64,000 nt of DNA from Nostoc parmelioides FACHB-3921 (GCF_014696625.1 NZ_JACJQL010000036.1:1-64000), one strand, 5' to 3'; positions 45,447 through 55,586 are shown, counted from the first letter of the stretch. Numbers and translations: made by a program. Notes: a model not told the origin generated them from the letters alone.

Positions 45447-45705
45447 GATGCGCTATCACCCCACCCAACCTACCATAATGTTTTTGCCAATCACGAATTA
45501 CTAACCACCAAAGAATAACGATTTTAAGCCTCTCCCCGCGTCGGGGAGAGGTTTGGAGAGGGGTTCTTCCAAATTCATTTTCCTCTACCCAAACTCATAG
45601 CAGAGCGTTATTCTCCCACGTAAATCAAAATCTCTTTAGGTGAAGCAACAGCGCAACCCAACCTTATACATTGAGAGCAAGTTGCACAGGGCGTTAATCA
45701 CAAAT
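45447..45705. other. Intergenic, with REP-like copy
   Basis: Contains the uninterrupted REP-like copy at 45525-45567, with a small palindrome CTCCCCGCGTCGGGGAG. Otherwise no feature supported. Confidence 0.55.
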
Positions 45706-48702
45706 TTAACTCAGTCCTAACTGTTGCTTTAACGCTTCTGGTATATCCATCGCTTTATCCAGTCCTCGTACATTCTCCCAGTTTGTATTTTCATCCCACT
45801 TGACATCTCCCCATATTTCACCACTGAGGACTGCGCCACTGAGGTCTGCGCCTCTGAGGTATGCGCCACTGAGGTATGCGCCACTGAGGTCTGCGCCTCT
45901 GAGGACTGCGCCACTGAGGACTGCGCCACTGAGGACTGCGCCACTGAGGACTGCGCCTCTGAGGTCTGCGCCACTGAGGTCTGCGTCACTGAGGTCTGCG
46001 CCTCTGAGGTCTGCGCCACTGAGGTATGCGCCACTGAGGTCTGCGTCACTGAGGTCTGCGCCTCTGAGGTCTGCGTCACTGAGGTCTGCGCCTCTGAGGA
46101 CTGCGCCACTGAGGTATGCGCCTCTGAGGTCTGCGCCACTGAGGTCTGCGCCTCTGAGGTATGCGCCACTGAGGTCTGCGCCTCTGAGGTCTAAGAGACT
46201 GAGGTCTGCGAGGCTGAGGACTGCGCGACTGAGGTATGCGCCTCTGAGGAATTTGCCAACTATCTTAATAAAGTTCCCTAAATCCAACCCATCACTATAA
46301 TTAATGATGCGAAGTAATTGAGTTGTCCAACTATCTTCCTGCGGTTTCCCAGATGGATAAAATACAATTGCTGCTTTTAGCTCATCTCGCCCTTGAGCAT
46401 AACGGTGTAACTCCAACAGCAGAATCATCACATTCAACCCAGCATAAACATCCACCTGACGCTGACCTAACCCTGTAATCCCATACCTTTGCAACTGTCG
46501 CAACTTCTTCTGGGGTAAAGTCTCCTCAGCCGTGTCAATAAATTTCCCTTGACACCATTTACTATAAAACTTGTCTAACCGCTTAAATAATTCCACCCAC
46601 GGGAAATCTTGACTCTCAGTTAACAACCCCATCAGGTAGTCTACAATTTCCCTAGTTAACCCACCGTAACCGAGTAAATCATAGATTTCCCAATTCATCA
46701 CAGCTTCAGAAATAATTGGTTGTCTCCCCTCATCCGCATCATAATCTTGCGTCCAAGCTTTAAGCCGTGCTTTCAGGCGCTCAGCAAAGAGAAACTCCCC
46801 AAAACTTTTATGGAAGAACTCAACCCCACCCTCTTGTTTTTCCGCCGGACGAATGTAAAATGCAGCCAAAGCTGTTTTCAAGGCTTCATTCCCCAGTTTC
46901 TCTTTCGCTTTTTCAATTAAAGCCTTCGCTCCTTCATCTTCTTGTAAACGTGCTTCTAACATCGACATAGAAGCAAATTCACCACCAGACTGCACAACAC
47001 AAACAGCAGCTTCCATGAGGATGCGTTTTAAATCCTCAGGCTTTTGTTTGGTGAACTCAATATTTAAATCAGTCCCATCTGCGTCAGAACGCTGTTTAGT
47101 CAGTACCCAATTTACAGCTTCTTGGTAAATGATAATTTTAGCGGTACGATTATCACTTGCTTGCTCTAACTTGTGAATGTCTAACTTCCAATCTCGATAC
47201 ATTGCTGCTAATAAGTAGAGCAATAACGGTTCTTGAGCTAATTTCTTAACTTCATCGGGGCATTTATCACTTTGTAAAAACTGCTCAAATGCGATGGTTT
47301 TACCTTTATTTATTTGTAAGGCTTCCCACTTATTTAACCATTGCTGTTGGAGTTGTCCATCCATTTCGACAATCTCCACCCGTTCTAAATTGCGGGGTAA
47401 ATCAGCAATACCTTGTAAAGCCATCGACCTACCAGTAATAATAACTCGATGCCCCATTTCACTGTAATCTTTGCATTCTTTCTGAAATCCAGCTACTTGC
47501 TTAATAAAGTCGCCCAAGTTGAGGTTATTTCTCGTTTCAATATGCAGTTCATCAAAACCATCAAGAATAAATAAAAACCGAGTATTGGCATTAGTCAACC
47601 AGTTAGCATTGCCTTGAATAAAATCCAGCTTTAATTCGGCTTTGATAGTATTTTCTAACCGTGTTTCAAAAGTGTCGATATCTCTCAAGCGAATTAAAAT
47701 TGGTGTCCAAATTGGGTGTAACTGTCGCCACACTGCATAAGCAAACATCCGGCAGAAAACGCTTTTTCCCCTGCCTGGGCCTCCTTGGATAAACATCACC
47801 TGTTCCAAGTTATCAGGATTCAACAGAATCGTTTTCGCCCAAGTTTCTAAATTAAAAGCATCTTTTTCTTCATCTATCTTGCCATTTGCATCTACAGGCT
47901 TGGCTTTGATAGGTACATAAATATCTTTAAAGGCAAACTTTTCATCAAAAACTAATTCAAAAGGTTTCTTAGCAATACGAGTTTCTAAATAATCGTCAAT
48001 ACTTTGAAACCTGTCCTGTTCTCTCTGCCAATCACCCAAGGAAGGCTGAATTAAAGTTTTTATCACTTCACCCGCTTCTATCCAAGCTTTAATAATGTAG
48101 CGGTGGGTGTTCCGAGCAATGCGTTGGGTTAAAATTTGCGCTTGTCCTGGAGAAATATTTGCTGCTGTTAATCTAGCTAATAAGACCCGGTTGAAAGCTT
48201 CAGCTAAAGGCGATTCATGGAAACATTTGATGGCTTTACCCAAACTATCAGAATTAAATTCAACATTATTGAGCTTTTCTATTTGCTGACTGATGGCTTG
48301 AATATCTAGCTTGCCATCCCAATTAAAATGCTGATATATATTTAAACTTAAAATTTCTTTGGTGCTTTCCAAATAAGCCGCTTGACTAACTATAAAAAAG
48401 CAGTCTTCTAAAGATGGGTCTTTCTGATTTATATCACGGGCAAACTTTAACAAAGCAATGCCAATTGGCACAAAGGGCAAACCCGCACCTATAACCTGCG
48501 CCATTGGCGAACACAACACATCTAATAAAGAAGATGAGTTTTGCAGGACTGATTGCAAGATTTCTATACTATCACCCTCTTCTTTGAGAGTATTGGCAGC
48601 TTCCAACACTGCCTTACCTGTCTCGACACTTGTACTTAGGCTTTCTGATACTGAAAATGACTGCCTAAATTCTTGCCAAGTTTGCCAGAAACGCTTGCCC
48701 AT
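45706..48702 (-). CDS. NACHT-domain NTPase with C-terminal pentapeptide repeats
   Basis: 998 residues. N-terminal helical region (about 1-240) containing hydrophobic stretch VIGAGLPFVPIGIALLKFA. NACHT STAND ATPase with Walker A GGPGRGKS (307-314), Walker B LFILDGFDEL (377-386) and sensor-1 VIITGRS, then winged-helix and helical arms (about 450-800). About 28 pentapeptides (819-961; ADLSG, ADLRG) form the end, with a short tail WENVRGLDKAMDIPEALKQQLG. NACHT proteins sense a ligand via the C terminus and signal via the N terminus; several bacterial ones defend against phage. That role here is inference. The repeat DNA (45829-46248) is nearly homogeneous. Confidence 0.9.
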   Translation of the reverse strand: MGKRFWQTWQEFRQSFSVSESLSTSVETGKAVLEAANTLKEEGDSIEILQSVLQNSSSLLDVLCSPMAQVIGAGLPFVPIGIALLKFARDINQKDPSLEDCFFIVSQAAYLESTKEILSLNIYQHFNWDGKLDIQAISQQIEKLNNVEFNSDSLGKAIKCFHESPLAEAFNRVLLARLTAANISPGQAQILTQRIARNTHRYIIKAWIEAGEVIKTLIQPSLGDWQREQDRFQSIDDYLETRIAKKPFELVFDEKFAFKDIYVPIKAKPVDANGKIDEEKDAFNLETWAKTILLNPDNLEQVMFIQGGPGRGKSVFCRMFAYAVWRQLHPIWTPILIRLRDIDTFETRLENTIKAELKLDFIQGNANWLTNANTRFLFILDGFDELHIETRNNLNLGDFIKQVAGFQKECKDYSEMGHRVIITGRSMALQGIADLPRNLERVEIVEMDGQLQQQWLNKWEALQINKGKTIAFEQFLQSDKCPDEVKKLAQEPLLLYLLAAMYRDWKLDIHKLEQASDNRTAKIIIYQEAVNWVLTKQRSDADGTDLNIEFTKQKPEDLKRILMEAAVCVVQSGGEFASMSMLEARLQEDEGAKALIEKAKEKLGNEALKTALAAFYIRPAEKQEGGVEFFHKSFGEFLFAERLKARLKAWTQDYDADEGRQPIISEAVMNWEIYDLLGYGGLTREIVDYLMGLLTESQDFPWVELFKRLDKFYSKWCQGKFIDTAEETLPQKKLRQLQRYGITGLGQRQVDVYAGLNVMILLLELHRYAQGRDELKAAIVFYPSGKPQEDSWTTQLLRIINYSDGLDLGNFIKIVGKFLRGAYLSRAVLSLADLSLLDLRGADLSGAYLRGADLSGADLRGAYLSGAVLRGADLSDADLRGADLSDADLSGAYLSGADLRGADLSDADLSGADLRGAVLSGAVLSGAVLSGAVLRGADLSGAYLSGAYLRGADLSGAVLSGEIWGDVKWDENTNWENVRGLDKAMDIPEALKQQLGLS
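45829..46248. repeat. Homogeneous 15-bp repeats inside the NACHT gene
   Basis: About 28 units of GAGGTCTGCGCCTCT / GAGGTCTGCGCCACT type, minus-strand coding for L(S/R)GA(D/V/Y). Units differ mainly at two or three positions, so the array behaves like a DNA tandem repeat. Open frames on the plus strand and in another minus frame here are by-products of the repeat. Confidence 0.85.
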
Positions 48703-49046
48703 CCACTCACACCCGTATAACTACCGTTAATTCGAGCTTAGTGTAGCATTTTGAGGAGCGCCGAGTAGGGAACTTCTAAATGAATCCTTGCTTTTTATAC
48801 CTTTGCGCCTTTGCGCCTACCGCAAGCGGAACGCCTCCGGCGAATGCGTGAGATAAAAATCATCCCCTTAATCAGCAACACCTAAAAAAATATCCAAAAT
48901 GTAAGGGTGCGTCAGTATGAATAATTTTTGAGTATAGTTAGGCTCTATCACACTGACGCACCCTACCAAACTCTAGACACACCAGTAAGGTATTTTGAAT
49001 TTTGAATTTTGTAGCTTTAGCTTCCCGTAGGGTATTTTGAATTGAT
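48703..49046. other. Spacer between the two pentapeptide genes
   Basis: Has an inverted repeat, AGGGTGCGTCAGT (48904-48916) with ACTGACGCACCCT (48952-48964), and repeat debris (CTTTGCGCCTTTGCGCC, GCAAGCGGAACGCC). No gene seen. The inverted repeat could terminate transcripts of the 49047 gene. Confidence 0.6.
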
Positions 49047-50777
49047 TTACCTCTTCCCCAACTTTTCCCGCAACGCCTCCGGCAGATTCAGCGCTGTCTC
49101 CAAACCGCGCACACCTTCCCATTGCTGAATTTCTCCCCAGGTCATCTCTTCTAGGTTGGCTTCACTTAAATCTGTATCGTCGAGAATGGCATAACTGAAG
49201 TTAGCGCTACTGAGGTCTGCACCATTCAAAATTGCACCACTCAAGTTACTACCACTGAGGTTGGCGTTGTTGAGATTGGCAAAGCTGAAGTCAGTACCCA
49301 AAAGTATGGCATCGCTGAGGTCTGCGCCTGTGAGTTCGGCTTCGCTGAGAATCCCACCACTCAAATCGGCATCGTTGAGAACCACGCCCGTTAAATCTAC
49401 GCCACTGAGGTCTGCGCCTAAGAACATAGCGCCGTTGAGTCTGGCGTAGTTGAGTTTCGCGCCGTTGAGTTTGGCATAACTGAGGTCAGCTGCTTCCAGA
49501 ATGGCATCACTTAAGTTAGTACTAAAAAGAATGGTATCGCTGAGGTTAGTACCGTTGAGGGTGGCGTGGGTGAGGTCTGCACCACTCAGGTCTGCACGAC
49601 AAAGGTCGGCGCGACTGAGGTCAACATGATTGAGGTTGGCATCACTGAGGTTAGCACCAAATAAGATGGCGTTGCTGAGGTTGGCGCGACAGAGTTCAGC
49701 ATCTCTAAGATTGACACCACTGAGGTTGGCGTGACTTAATTCGCCATCGTTGAGGATACAGCTACTCAAGTCAGCACGGCTGAGGTCGGCACGTTCCAAG
49801 TTAGCACCGGTTAGGTTTGCCCCTGTCAGGTTGGCGCTGCTGAGGTCGGCGCTACTCAAGTTAGCACCACTGAGATTAACACTGCTGAGGTTGGCATCAC
49901 CAAAGTCTGCACCTGTGAGGTTAGCACCTTGGAAGTTTGCGCCTGTAAGGTTGGCATCACCAAGGTATGCACCACTGAGATTAGCCCCACTGAAGTTGAC
50001 TCCTGTCAAGTTGGCATTTCCCAGGTATGCACCTTGAAAGTTACCACCCCGGAGAAATTCCCCCACGATATTACTAAAGTTGCCAATTTCAATGGCATCG
50101 CTATAATTAATTACCCGCAGTAGTTGGGAGGTGAAAAAGCTGTCTGTATCTGGTGGGGAAGAAGGATAAAAGTTGATTTGTTGCCGCAGTTCTTCTTGCT
50201 CTTGGGCGTAGCGGTGTAATTCTAGAAGTAAAATCAGGACATTAAGCCCAGTGTAAATATCAATCTGCCTCAGCCCAATACCCTGATTTTGTGCTGCCAT
50301 CTCCAGCAATTTTCGCTGAGGTAAGTTCTCGCTTGGTGGCGCATCGATAAATTCTCCTCGACACCAACGTTGATAAAAGTCTTCTAGACGATGAAATAGC
50401 AATCCTGGGCGAAATTCTTTTTCAATGATAAGCAATTCTATGATTTTTTCGACTATTTCTGGGGTTAATGCACCATTACCGAGCAAATCATAAATCTCTT
50501 GTTGGAATTGGCTACTACTAGTCGAAAATTCCCCCCGACCATCCTCTCTTGTCCATGTCTCGAAACTGATTTGTAATCTTTCACATAAAATTTCTTTCTG
50601 TAAATTAACTTGAGAAAAATTTACATCTTTAGTTGGTTTTTGTTGGTGTTTCCCCAGAGGTAAAAATGAACGACTACCTACATACTTTGTTGTAGGCCTA
50701 TCTGTTGACCTTGTACCCCGAACATAATTCTGTAAGAGTTTCCAAACATGAGGTAGCTGTGACATTTTTCTATCCAT
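49047..50777 (-). CDS. Pentapeptide-repeat protein, NACHT-less paralogue of the 45706 gene
   Basis: 576 residues from the ATG at 50777; Met at 50765 is an alternative and a TTG at 50819 is in frame. After ~100 non-homologous residues it aligns with the neighbour's post-NACHT arm: LCERLQISFETWTREDGRG matches FAERLKARLKAWTQDYDAD, and IYDLLGNGALTPEIVE, FYQRWCRGEFID, GLRQIDIYTGLNVLILLLEL and LLRVINYSD have close counterparts. About 60 consecutive pentapeptides follow (~242-543), a beta-helix of about 15 coils, then the shared tail WEGVRGLETALNLPEALREKLG. There is no P-loop. It probably arose by duplication with loss or replacement of the NTPase. Function unknown. Confidence 0.88.
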   Translation of the reverse strand: MDRKMSQLPHVWKLLQNYVRGTRSTDRPTTKYVGSRSFLPLGKHQQKPTKDVNFSQVNLQKEILCERLQISFETWTREDGRGEFSTSSSQFQQEIYDLLGNGALTPEIVEKIIELLIIEKEFRPGLLFHRLEDFYQRWCRGEFIDAPPSENLPQRKLLEMAAQNQGIGLRQIDIYTGLNVLILLLELHRYAQEQEELRQQINFYPSSPPDTDSFFTSQLLRVINYSDAIEIGNFSNIVGEFLRGGNFQGAYLGNANLTGVNFSGANLSGAYLGDANLTGANFQGANLTGADFGDANLSSVNLSGANLSSADLSSANLTGANLTGANLERADLSRADLSSCILNDGELSHANLSGVNLRDAELCRANLSNAILFGANLSDANLNHVDLSRADLCRADLSGADLTHATLNGTNLSDTILFSTNLSDAILEAADLSYAKLNGAKLNYARLNGAMFLGADLSGVDLTGVVLNDADLSGGILSEAELTGADLSDAILLGTDFSFANLNNANLSGSNLSGAILNGADLSSANFSYAILDDTDLSEANLEEMTWGEIQQWEGVRGLETALNLPEALREKLGKR

Positions 50778-51245
50778 TAATAATAAATTCCCCAGGTAGA
50801 AATATTTAGATAAATTCAATGTTTTGGTACTATAAGAAAAGAAGATTCTAGTATAAAATAAATCCTAGTATTTAAAATCAAAATTACATCAACAACACCT
50901 GACATAAGGATTTTCTCGGTAAAAAATTTTATCTTTAAGAGGACGATAAGGCTATATGTTCTCAAAAATTGGCAAAATTGAGCTATTTTAAGGAAATAAT
51001 TCTATTTTTAGGCGCTAACTCTACTAAAACAGATGTAAAAATAATACGTACTGTTTGCTACAAGGACGATAGTTAGGAAAAATACTACAACAAAACAGTG
51101 CAAAAAATCTGAAAAATGCTGTTCCTCACCAAACTGAGAAGCTAATTGCTAGCCATCAGGTAATTTTGGGTCTTTTCCGGTGAACAGACAACTGAGGCTC
51201 ATAGGGCAGACGAAATAATTAACGATAGTTATTAGGATAAACTAG
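50778..51245. other. Intergenic between divergent genes, about 470 bp
   Basis: AT-rich; should hold the promoters of the pentapeptide gene and the metalloprotease gene. No repeat, RNA gene or open frame of note is visible. Confidence 0.5.
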
Positions 51246-54200
51246 ATGAAAAAATTTACATTTTATTTAATATTGCTCAATGGATTGTTTTTAGGAATAG
51301 CAACAGCGAACGCCAAGTTGTCACCTGTAGATATAGTTAATCGAGATTCTCAAAATTCTCCAATTATAGATATAACAACTAAGCTTCAAAAACCAATAAC
51401 CAATCAACACCCCCTTACCCCTACACCCTTACACCCTGCTTACACTACTTTCACCTCTGCCGCTATCAAACAATCACATCAGCTTTTACTACAAAAGCCA
51501 GAACAAATTTGGGTAATTAACCAAAATCAACAAGTCAAGGATCAACCCTTTATTTGGGTAGTAAACGATAATAAAAAGGCGGCACAGCAACCATTTCTCA
51601 AAGTTGGTAAAGCCACAGATAAACCAGACAAGAAACCTACTACAGAATCTAAGCCAGAAAAAAAGGATGATTTGGAATCTTTTGATGAAGTAGTGAAAGA
51701 TACCGAAAAACTAGACGGTCTATTTACTCTCTATCGCCATAAAGAAAAGAATAAAATATATCTAGAAATTAAGCCAGAACAAATAAACAAAAATTACTTA
51801 GCTACCGCAACCCTGGAATCGGGTATTGGCGAACAGGGAATTTATAGTGGTTTACCGTTACAAGACTTTTTATTTTATTTCCAGAGAGTAGACAAAAAAC
51901 TATCTTTTGTGGTGCGTAATGTGAATTTTCGCACAAGAGAAGGTGATCCACAAGCGCGATCGCTCGCCCGTTCGTTTAGCGATTCCGTTCTCTATTCGGT
52001 GGACATCAAAAGCATCCATCCCCAAAGAAAAACCTTGTTAATTGACTTGGGTGATTTGCTGCTGGCAGATTTAGCCGGATTATCTCTGTTTACAGGATTG
52101 ACCCCAAATACAGAACAGTCCTCTTTTGGCAGTGCCAAAACCTTTCCTCACAACTTAGAAATTGAGTCGGTCTTGAACTTCTCTAGTAGTACTGGTACCA
52201 ACCCTAACAATGAAATGTTATATTTCACGACTGTACCAGATAGTCGTGGCTTCACCCTCAGGGTTCACTATAGTCTTTCCCAACTACCAGAAAATAATTA
52301 TCGTCCCCGGATAGCTGATGAACGTGTTGGTTACTTTATCACCGCTTACCAGGATTTATCTAAAGAAGAACGTAACGATCCTTTTGTCCGCTATATTAAT
52401 CGCTGGCACTTAGAAAAGAAAGACCCGGAATCACCCCTATCTCGTCCCAAGAAACCCATTGTCTTCTGGATTGATAACGCCGTACCCTTACAGTACCGCC
52501 AAGCTGTCAAAGAAGGGATACTCATGTGGAACAAGGCTTTTCTCAAAGCCGGATTTCAGGATGCAGTGGAAGCCAGACAAATGCCAGACAATGCCACATG
52601 GGATCCAGCCGATATTCGTTACAATACAATTCGCTGGATTAACACTGTTGATGGTTATTTTGCTATGGGGCCATCTCGCGTTAATCCTTTAACTGGGGAA
52701 ATTTTGGATGCAGACATATTAGTTGATGCTAGTCTTGTCCGCTTACTCAAAAGTCGATACAGCACACTTGTAGAACCTAATCAACTCAACACCCGTACTT
52801 CCTTATCGGCACTAATGCGGAATCGCGGACTTTGTCACAAAGGTTTAGCCGCAAAGGCCAACAACACTACTCAAGAAAAATCCCCAAGACCAAATGGTTT
52901 TTTGCAGCGTTTATCCAAGTTAGCCAGTGATTATGACTTATGCTACGGGATGGAAGCCGCCAATCAATTTGCCTTTGGGGCTTTGTCCATGTCACTGTTA
53001 CAAAACAACGCACCGAATCAAGAACAGCTACAACAATATATAAATCAATATTTACGTTTAATTATTGCCCATGAAGTAGGACATACCCTCGGTTTGCGCC
53101 ATAACTTCCGTGGTAGTAATTTGCTATCTCCAGAAGAAATGAACAATCAGGAAATTAGCCGCCATAAAGGTTTGACAAGTTCGGTGATGGATTACATTCC
53201 GCCGAATATTGCCCCCCAAGGAACACAGCAGGGAGACTATTTTCCCAGTATGGTCGGGTCTTATGATGATTGGGCAATTCAGTACGGATATACCCAAACC
53301 AACGCGACAACTCCCATAGCGGAAAAGCCAATTTTACAAGCAATCGCCAGCCAATCTTATAAACCGGAATTAAGTTATTCTCCCGATGAGGATATGTATG
53401 ACCTCGACCCTACCGCCGATGCTTGGGATCATAGTAGTAACGTGTTGGTTTATTCCCAATGGCAATTAGATAATTCTCGGTTGATGTGGGAAAGTCTCAA
53501 TAAAAGTTTCCCCATGCCTGGAGAAAGTTATAGTGATTTAAGCGATCGCTTTAGCTCAGTTCTCAGTAACTATTTTCAGAATATCTTCTACACAACAAAA
53601 TACATTGGTGGGCAGTCCTTCTACCGTCTACAGGCTGGGGAAATCTCAGCTACTAAATTAGCTAGCCGCCCAAATCGCTTACCATTTGAACCTGTACCTG
53701 TAGACCAACAACGGCAAGCACTCAAAACACTACAAAAGTATATCTTTGCTGAAGATGCCCTGAATTTCCCCCCAGACCTGCTGAATAAATTAGCACCTTC
53801 TCGCTGGTATCACTGGGGAAGTTTCCCCCAAATTGGCCGCTTAGATTATCCTGTTCATGACTTGATCTTATTCCTGCAAGCTGCTGTATTACGGGAATTA
53901 CTAGCAGGCGATCGCCTCACTCGTCTCAAGGATATTGAACTCAAAAGCTTACCCGAAAAATCACTATCATTACCTGAGCTTTTTGATACTTTGCAAACTG
54001 GAGTTTGGACAGAAGTTCTCAAACCAAAAGCCGGGGCGCTGAAAATTACCAGCCTCCGGCGCGGCTTGCAACGAGAATATCTTGATATCTTGATTGGTAT
54101 GGTGTTGCGGCGAGAATACGTCCCTGAAGATGCCCGTTCCTTAGCTTGGTATAAACTTAAACAATTAAACGACAAACTCAAGTCAGTCAATACCAACGAT

Positions 54201-54278
54201 GAATATACCAAAGCCCATTTACTAGAAACTAGCGATCGCATTGAGAAAGCCTTGAATGCCCCATTGCAGGCGAATTAG
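51246..54278 (+). CDS. Secreted zinc metalloprotease (DUF5117/DUF4953 type)
   Basis: 1010 residues. Signal peptide (LILLNGLFLGIATANA), a variable N-terminal region with Lys-rich segment (about 130-160), then a beta-rich DUF5117-like part (GLFTLYRHKEKNKIYLEI, YLATATLESGIGEQGIYSGLPL, FVVRNVNFRT). The catalytic part has FWIDNAVPLQYRQAVKEGILMWNKAF and the metzincin-like zinc motif HEVGHTLGLRH (609-619), then SSVMDYIPPNIA, resembling a Met-turn. Metzincins cleave proteins outside the cytoplasm using Zn2+; substrate unknown. Related proteins are ~800-1000 residues. No cognate inhibitor gene is adjacent. Confidence 0.9.
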   Translation: MKKFTFYLILLNGLFLGIATANAKLSPVDIVNRDSQNSPIIDITTKLQKPITNQHPLTPTPLHPAYTTFTSAAIKQSHQLLLQKPEQIWVINQNQQVKDQPFIWVVNDNKKAAQQPFLKVGKATDKPDKKPTTESKPEKKDDLESFDEVVKDTEKLDGLFTLYRHKEKNKIYLEIKPEQINKNYLATATLESGIGEQGIYSGLPLQDFLFYFQRVDKKLSFVVRNVNFRTREGDPQARSLARSFSDSVLYSVDIKSIHPQRKTLLIDLGDLLLADLAGLSLFTGLTPNTEQSSFGSAKTFPHNLEIESVLNFSSSTGTNPNNEMLYFTTVPDSRGFTLRVHYSLSQLPENNYRPRIADERVGYFITAYQDLSKEERNDPFVRYINRWHLEKKDPESPLSRPKKPIVFWIDNAVPLQYRQAVKEGILMWNKAFLKAGFQDAVEARQMPDNATWDPADIRYNTIRWINTVDGYFAMGPSRVNPLTGEILDADILVDASLVRLLKSRYSTLVEPNQLNTRTSLSALMRNRGLCHKGLAAKANNTTQEKSPRPNGFLQRLSKLASDYDLCYGMEAANQFAFGALSMSLLQNNAPNQEQLQQYINQYLRLIIAHEVGHTLGLRHNFRGSNLLSPEEMNNQEISRHKGLTSSVMDYIPPNIAPQGTQQGDYFPSMVGSYDDWAIQYGYTQTNATTPIAEKPILQAIASQSYKPELSYSPDEDMYDLDPTADAWDHSSNVLVYSQWQLDNSRLMWESLNKSFPMPGESYSDLSDRFSSVLSNYFQNIFYTTKYIGGQSFYRLQAGEISATKLASRPNRLPFEPVPVDQQRQALKTLQKYIFAEDALNFPPDLLNKLAPSRWYHWGSFPQIGRLDYPVHDLILFLQAAVLRELLAGDRLTRLKDIELKSLPEKSLSLPELFDTLQTGVWTEVLKPKAGALKITSLRRGLQREYLDILIGMVLRREYVPEDARSLAWYKLKQLNDKLKSVNTNDEYTKAHLLETSDRIEKALNAPLQAN

Positions 54279-54287
54279 GTTTGGGGA

Positions 54288-54330
54288 ACGGGTAATAGGG
54301 AATGGGTAATAGGGAATGGGTAACGAAAGA
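54288..54330. repeat. Short tandem repeat (GGGTAATAGGGAAT)n
   Basis: Three 14-bp units, each a pair of heptamers, between convergent genes. Confidence 0.75.
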
Positions 54331-54361
54331 GAATTTGATTTGTCCCCAATCCCCAATCCCC

Positions 54362-55099
54362 CTAACGATTCAACGCCTTAATAAAACGTTGTAAACTTTT
54401 GAAAACACTGGGCTTTCTGGCAGGTATAGCATCTGCCTCTGCTGTTTGTGCTTGCCCTTTCATCAGAATTAAATCTATTTCATCACCTGAAGGCTTTTTG
54501 GGTAAATTGGCAATTTTCGCCCAGTTACCATCATTTTCTACCCAAATTTCCCAGTCTCCAGGGTAAGAACGGAATAAAGCCGTTTCATCATCAATAGGAC
54601 GTAGGTAGTAACAGGATTGAATGATATTGAGGAAACGCTCGCGGGTTTGTCTGGCTGTATAACCAATACCTACAGTACCTGCATCTTCTAAGCGAGGGTT
54701 GAGGAAAATAGCCGGGCGATCGCCTATTATTTCACAAATTTTCTCTAGTTGGGGTACTTCTACGGAAGTGGGGGAAATAAAGAGGAAAATTTCATCTTCC
54801 GGTTGAATTTTCGATTGAATAGAAGCAGTCCTTCCCGTACCAATATCCAAAATTTGAAAGGGTGCGTCTTTCCAATCACGACGAGCTAAAGCAGCAGCGC
54901 CAGCATCAGCAAAGAAGACTTTCAAACGAGATTCATATTCTACCAAACAGGGGAGAAACTGTTCTGCTACAGGCATAAACTTGAGTTCGGGAAACAGCAA
55001 CTCGACTTGGATACGGTTACAACCGTCTGCGAGAGCTGCTAAAGCAGCTTCACGGGATTGGGCGATCGCGTCTTCTAAACTGTTGGGAAGTTCCGGCAT
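54362..55099 (-). CDS. DUF1995 family protein (LPA3-like)
   Basis: 245 residues from the ATG at 55099; a TTG at 55117 is in frame. DUF1995 signatures: PNSLEDAIAQSREAALAALADG, RIQVELLFPELK, QILDIGTG, FLFISPTSVEVPQLEKIC, FLNPRLEDAGTVGIGYTARQTRERFLN and a C-terminal YYLRPIDDETALFRSYPGDWEIW. The plant relative LPA3 is needed for photosystem II accumulation; a photosynthetic role here is inference. No signal peptide, so cytoplasmic or membrane-associated. Confidence 0.85.
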   Translation of the reverse strand: MPELPNSLEDAIAQSREAALAALADGCNRIQVELLFPELKFMPVAEQFLPCLVEYESRLKVFFADAGAAALARRDWKDAPFQILDIGTGRTASIQSKIQPEDEIFLFISPTSVEVPQLEKICEIIGDRPAIFLNPRLEDAGTVGIGYTARQTRERFLNIIQSCYYLRPIDDETALFRSYPGDWEIWVENDGNWAKIANLPKKPSGDEIDLILMKGQAQTAEADAIPARKPSVFKSLQRFIKALNR

Positions 55100-55325
55100 A
55101 ATATATTTATCTCTCAAGCATTGACTTCTATTGTTTCAGTTTATGAAAAATCGAGCCTGGCTAACTAGCTAAAGCTCAAGAGATTTAAATATATTAAACT
55201 GTGTGAAGACATGGTTAAGCGCCTAGTGTCCCCAGTTTTAGGAATTATTTGCTAGCTTAACCCAATTGAGCGATCGCCTTCGCCAATTTTGTCGTAACAC
55301 CCTCTACAAGCAAAAACCCTTGTCT

Positions 55326-55586
55326 TCAAGGTGAAATTGGTGGGTCGTTACTAATCGAGAGCGCTTTTTTACTACGTTTCAATTGTTTCCAAAGAGACTT
55401 AATTTGCTTACAAGCTTCATCAGGAGAAAGCTTACCGGATGTTTCCAAGGCTGTGACATAGCCAATTCTGTTGGCAAATTCTCGCAAATCAGTGTTAAAT
55501 GTATTATTTTCTGCTTTCTCCCCACCGTAGTGGCGACTGCGAGCAGAAAAAAAGTTGTTTTTGTCGTTCCGATTAGGCTCCATCAT
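55326..55586 (-). CDS. DUF7219-like small cyanobacterial protein
   Basis: 86 residues from the ATG at 55586; a GTG at 55589 and an ATG at 55583 are alternatives. Conserved pattern NFFSARSRHYGGE, FNTDLREFANRIGYVTALETSGKLSPDEACKQIKSLWKQLK, typical of a cyanobacteria-wide small protein of unknown function. Soluble, helical. Confidence 0.8.
   Translation of the reverse strand: MMEPNRNDKNNFFSARSRHYGGEKAENNTFNTDLREFANRIGYVTALETSGKLSPDEACKQIKSLWKQLKRSKKALSISNDPPISP

Noticed and set aside
45729..46300. Plus-strand and second minus-frame ORFs in the pentapeptide DNA
   Set aside because: By-products of the homogeneous 15-bp repeat; the NACHT frame extends far beyond and carries conserved domains.
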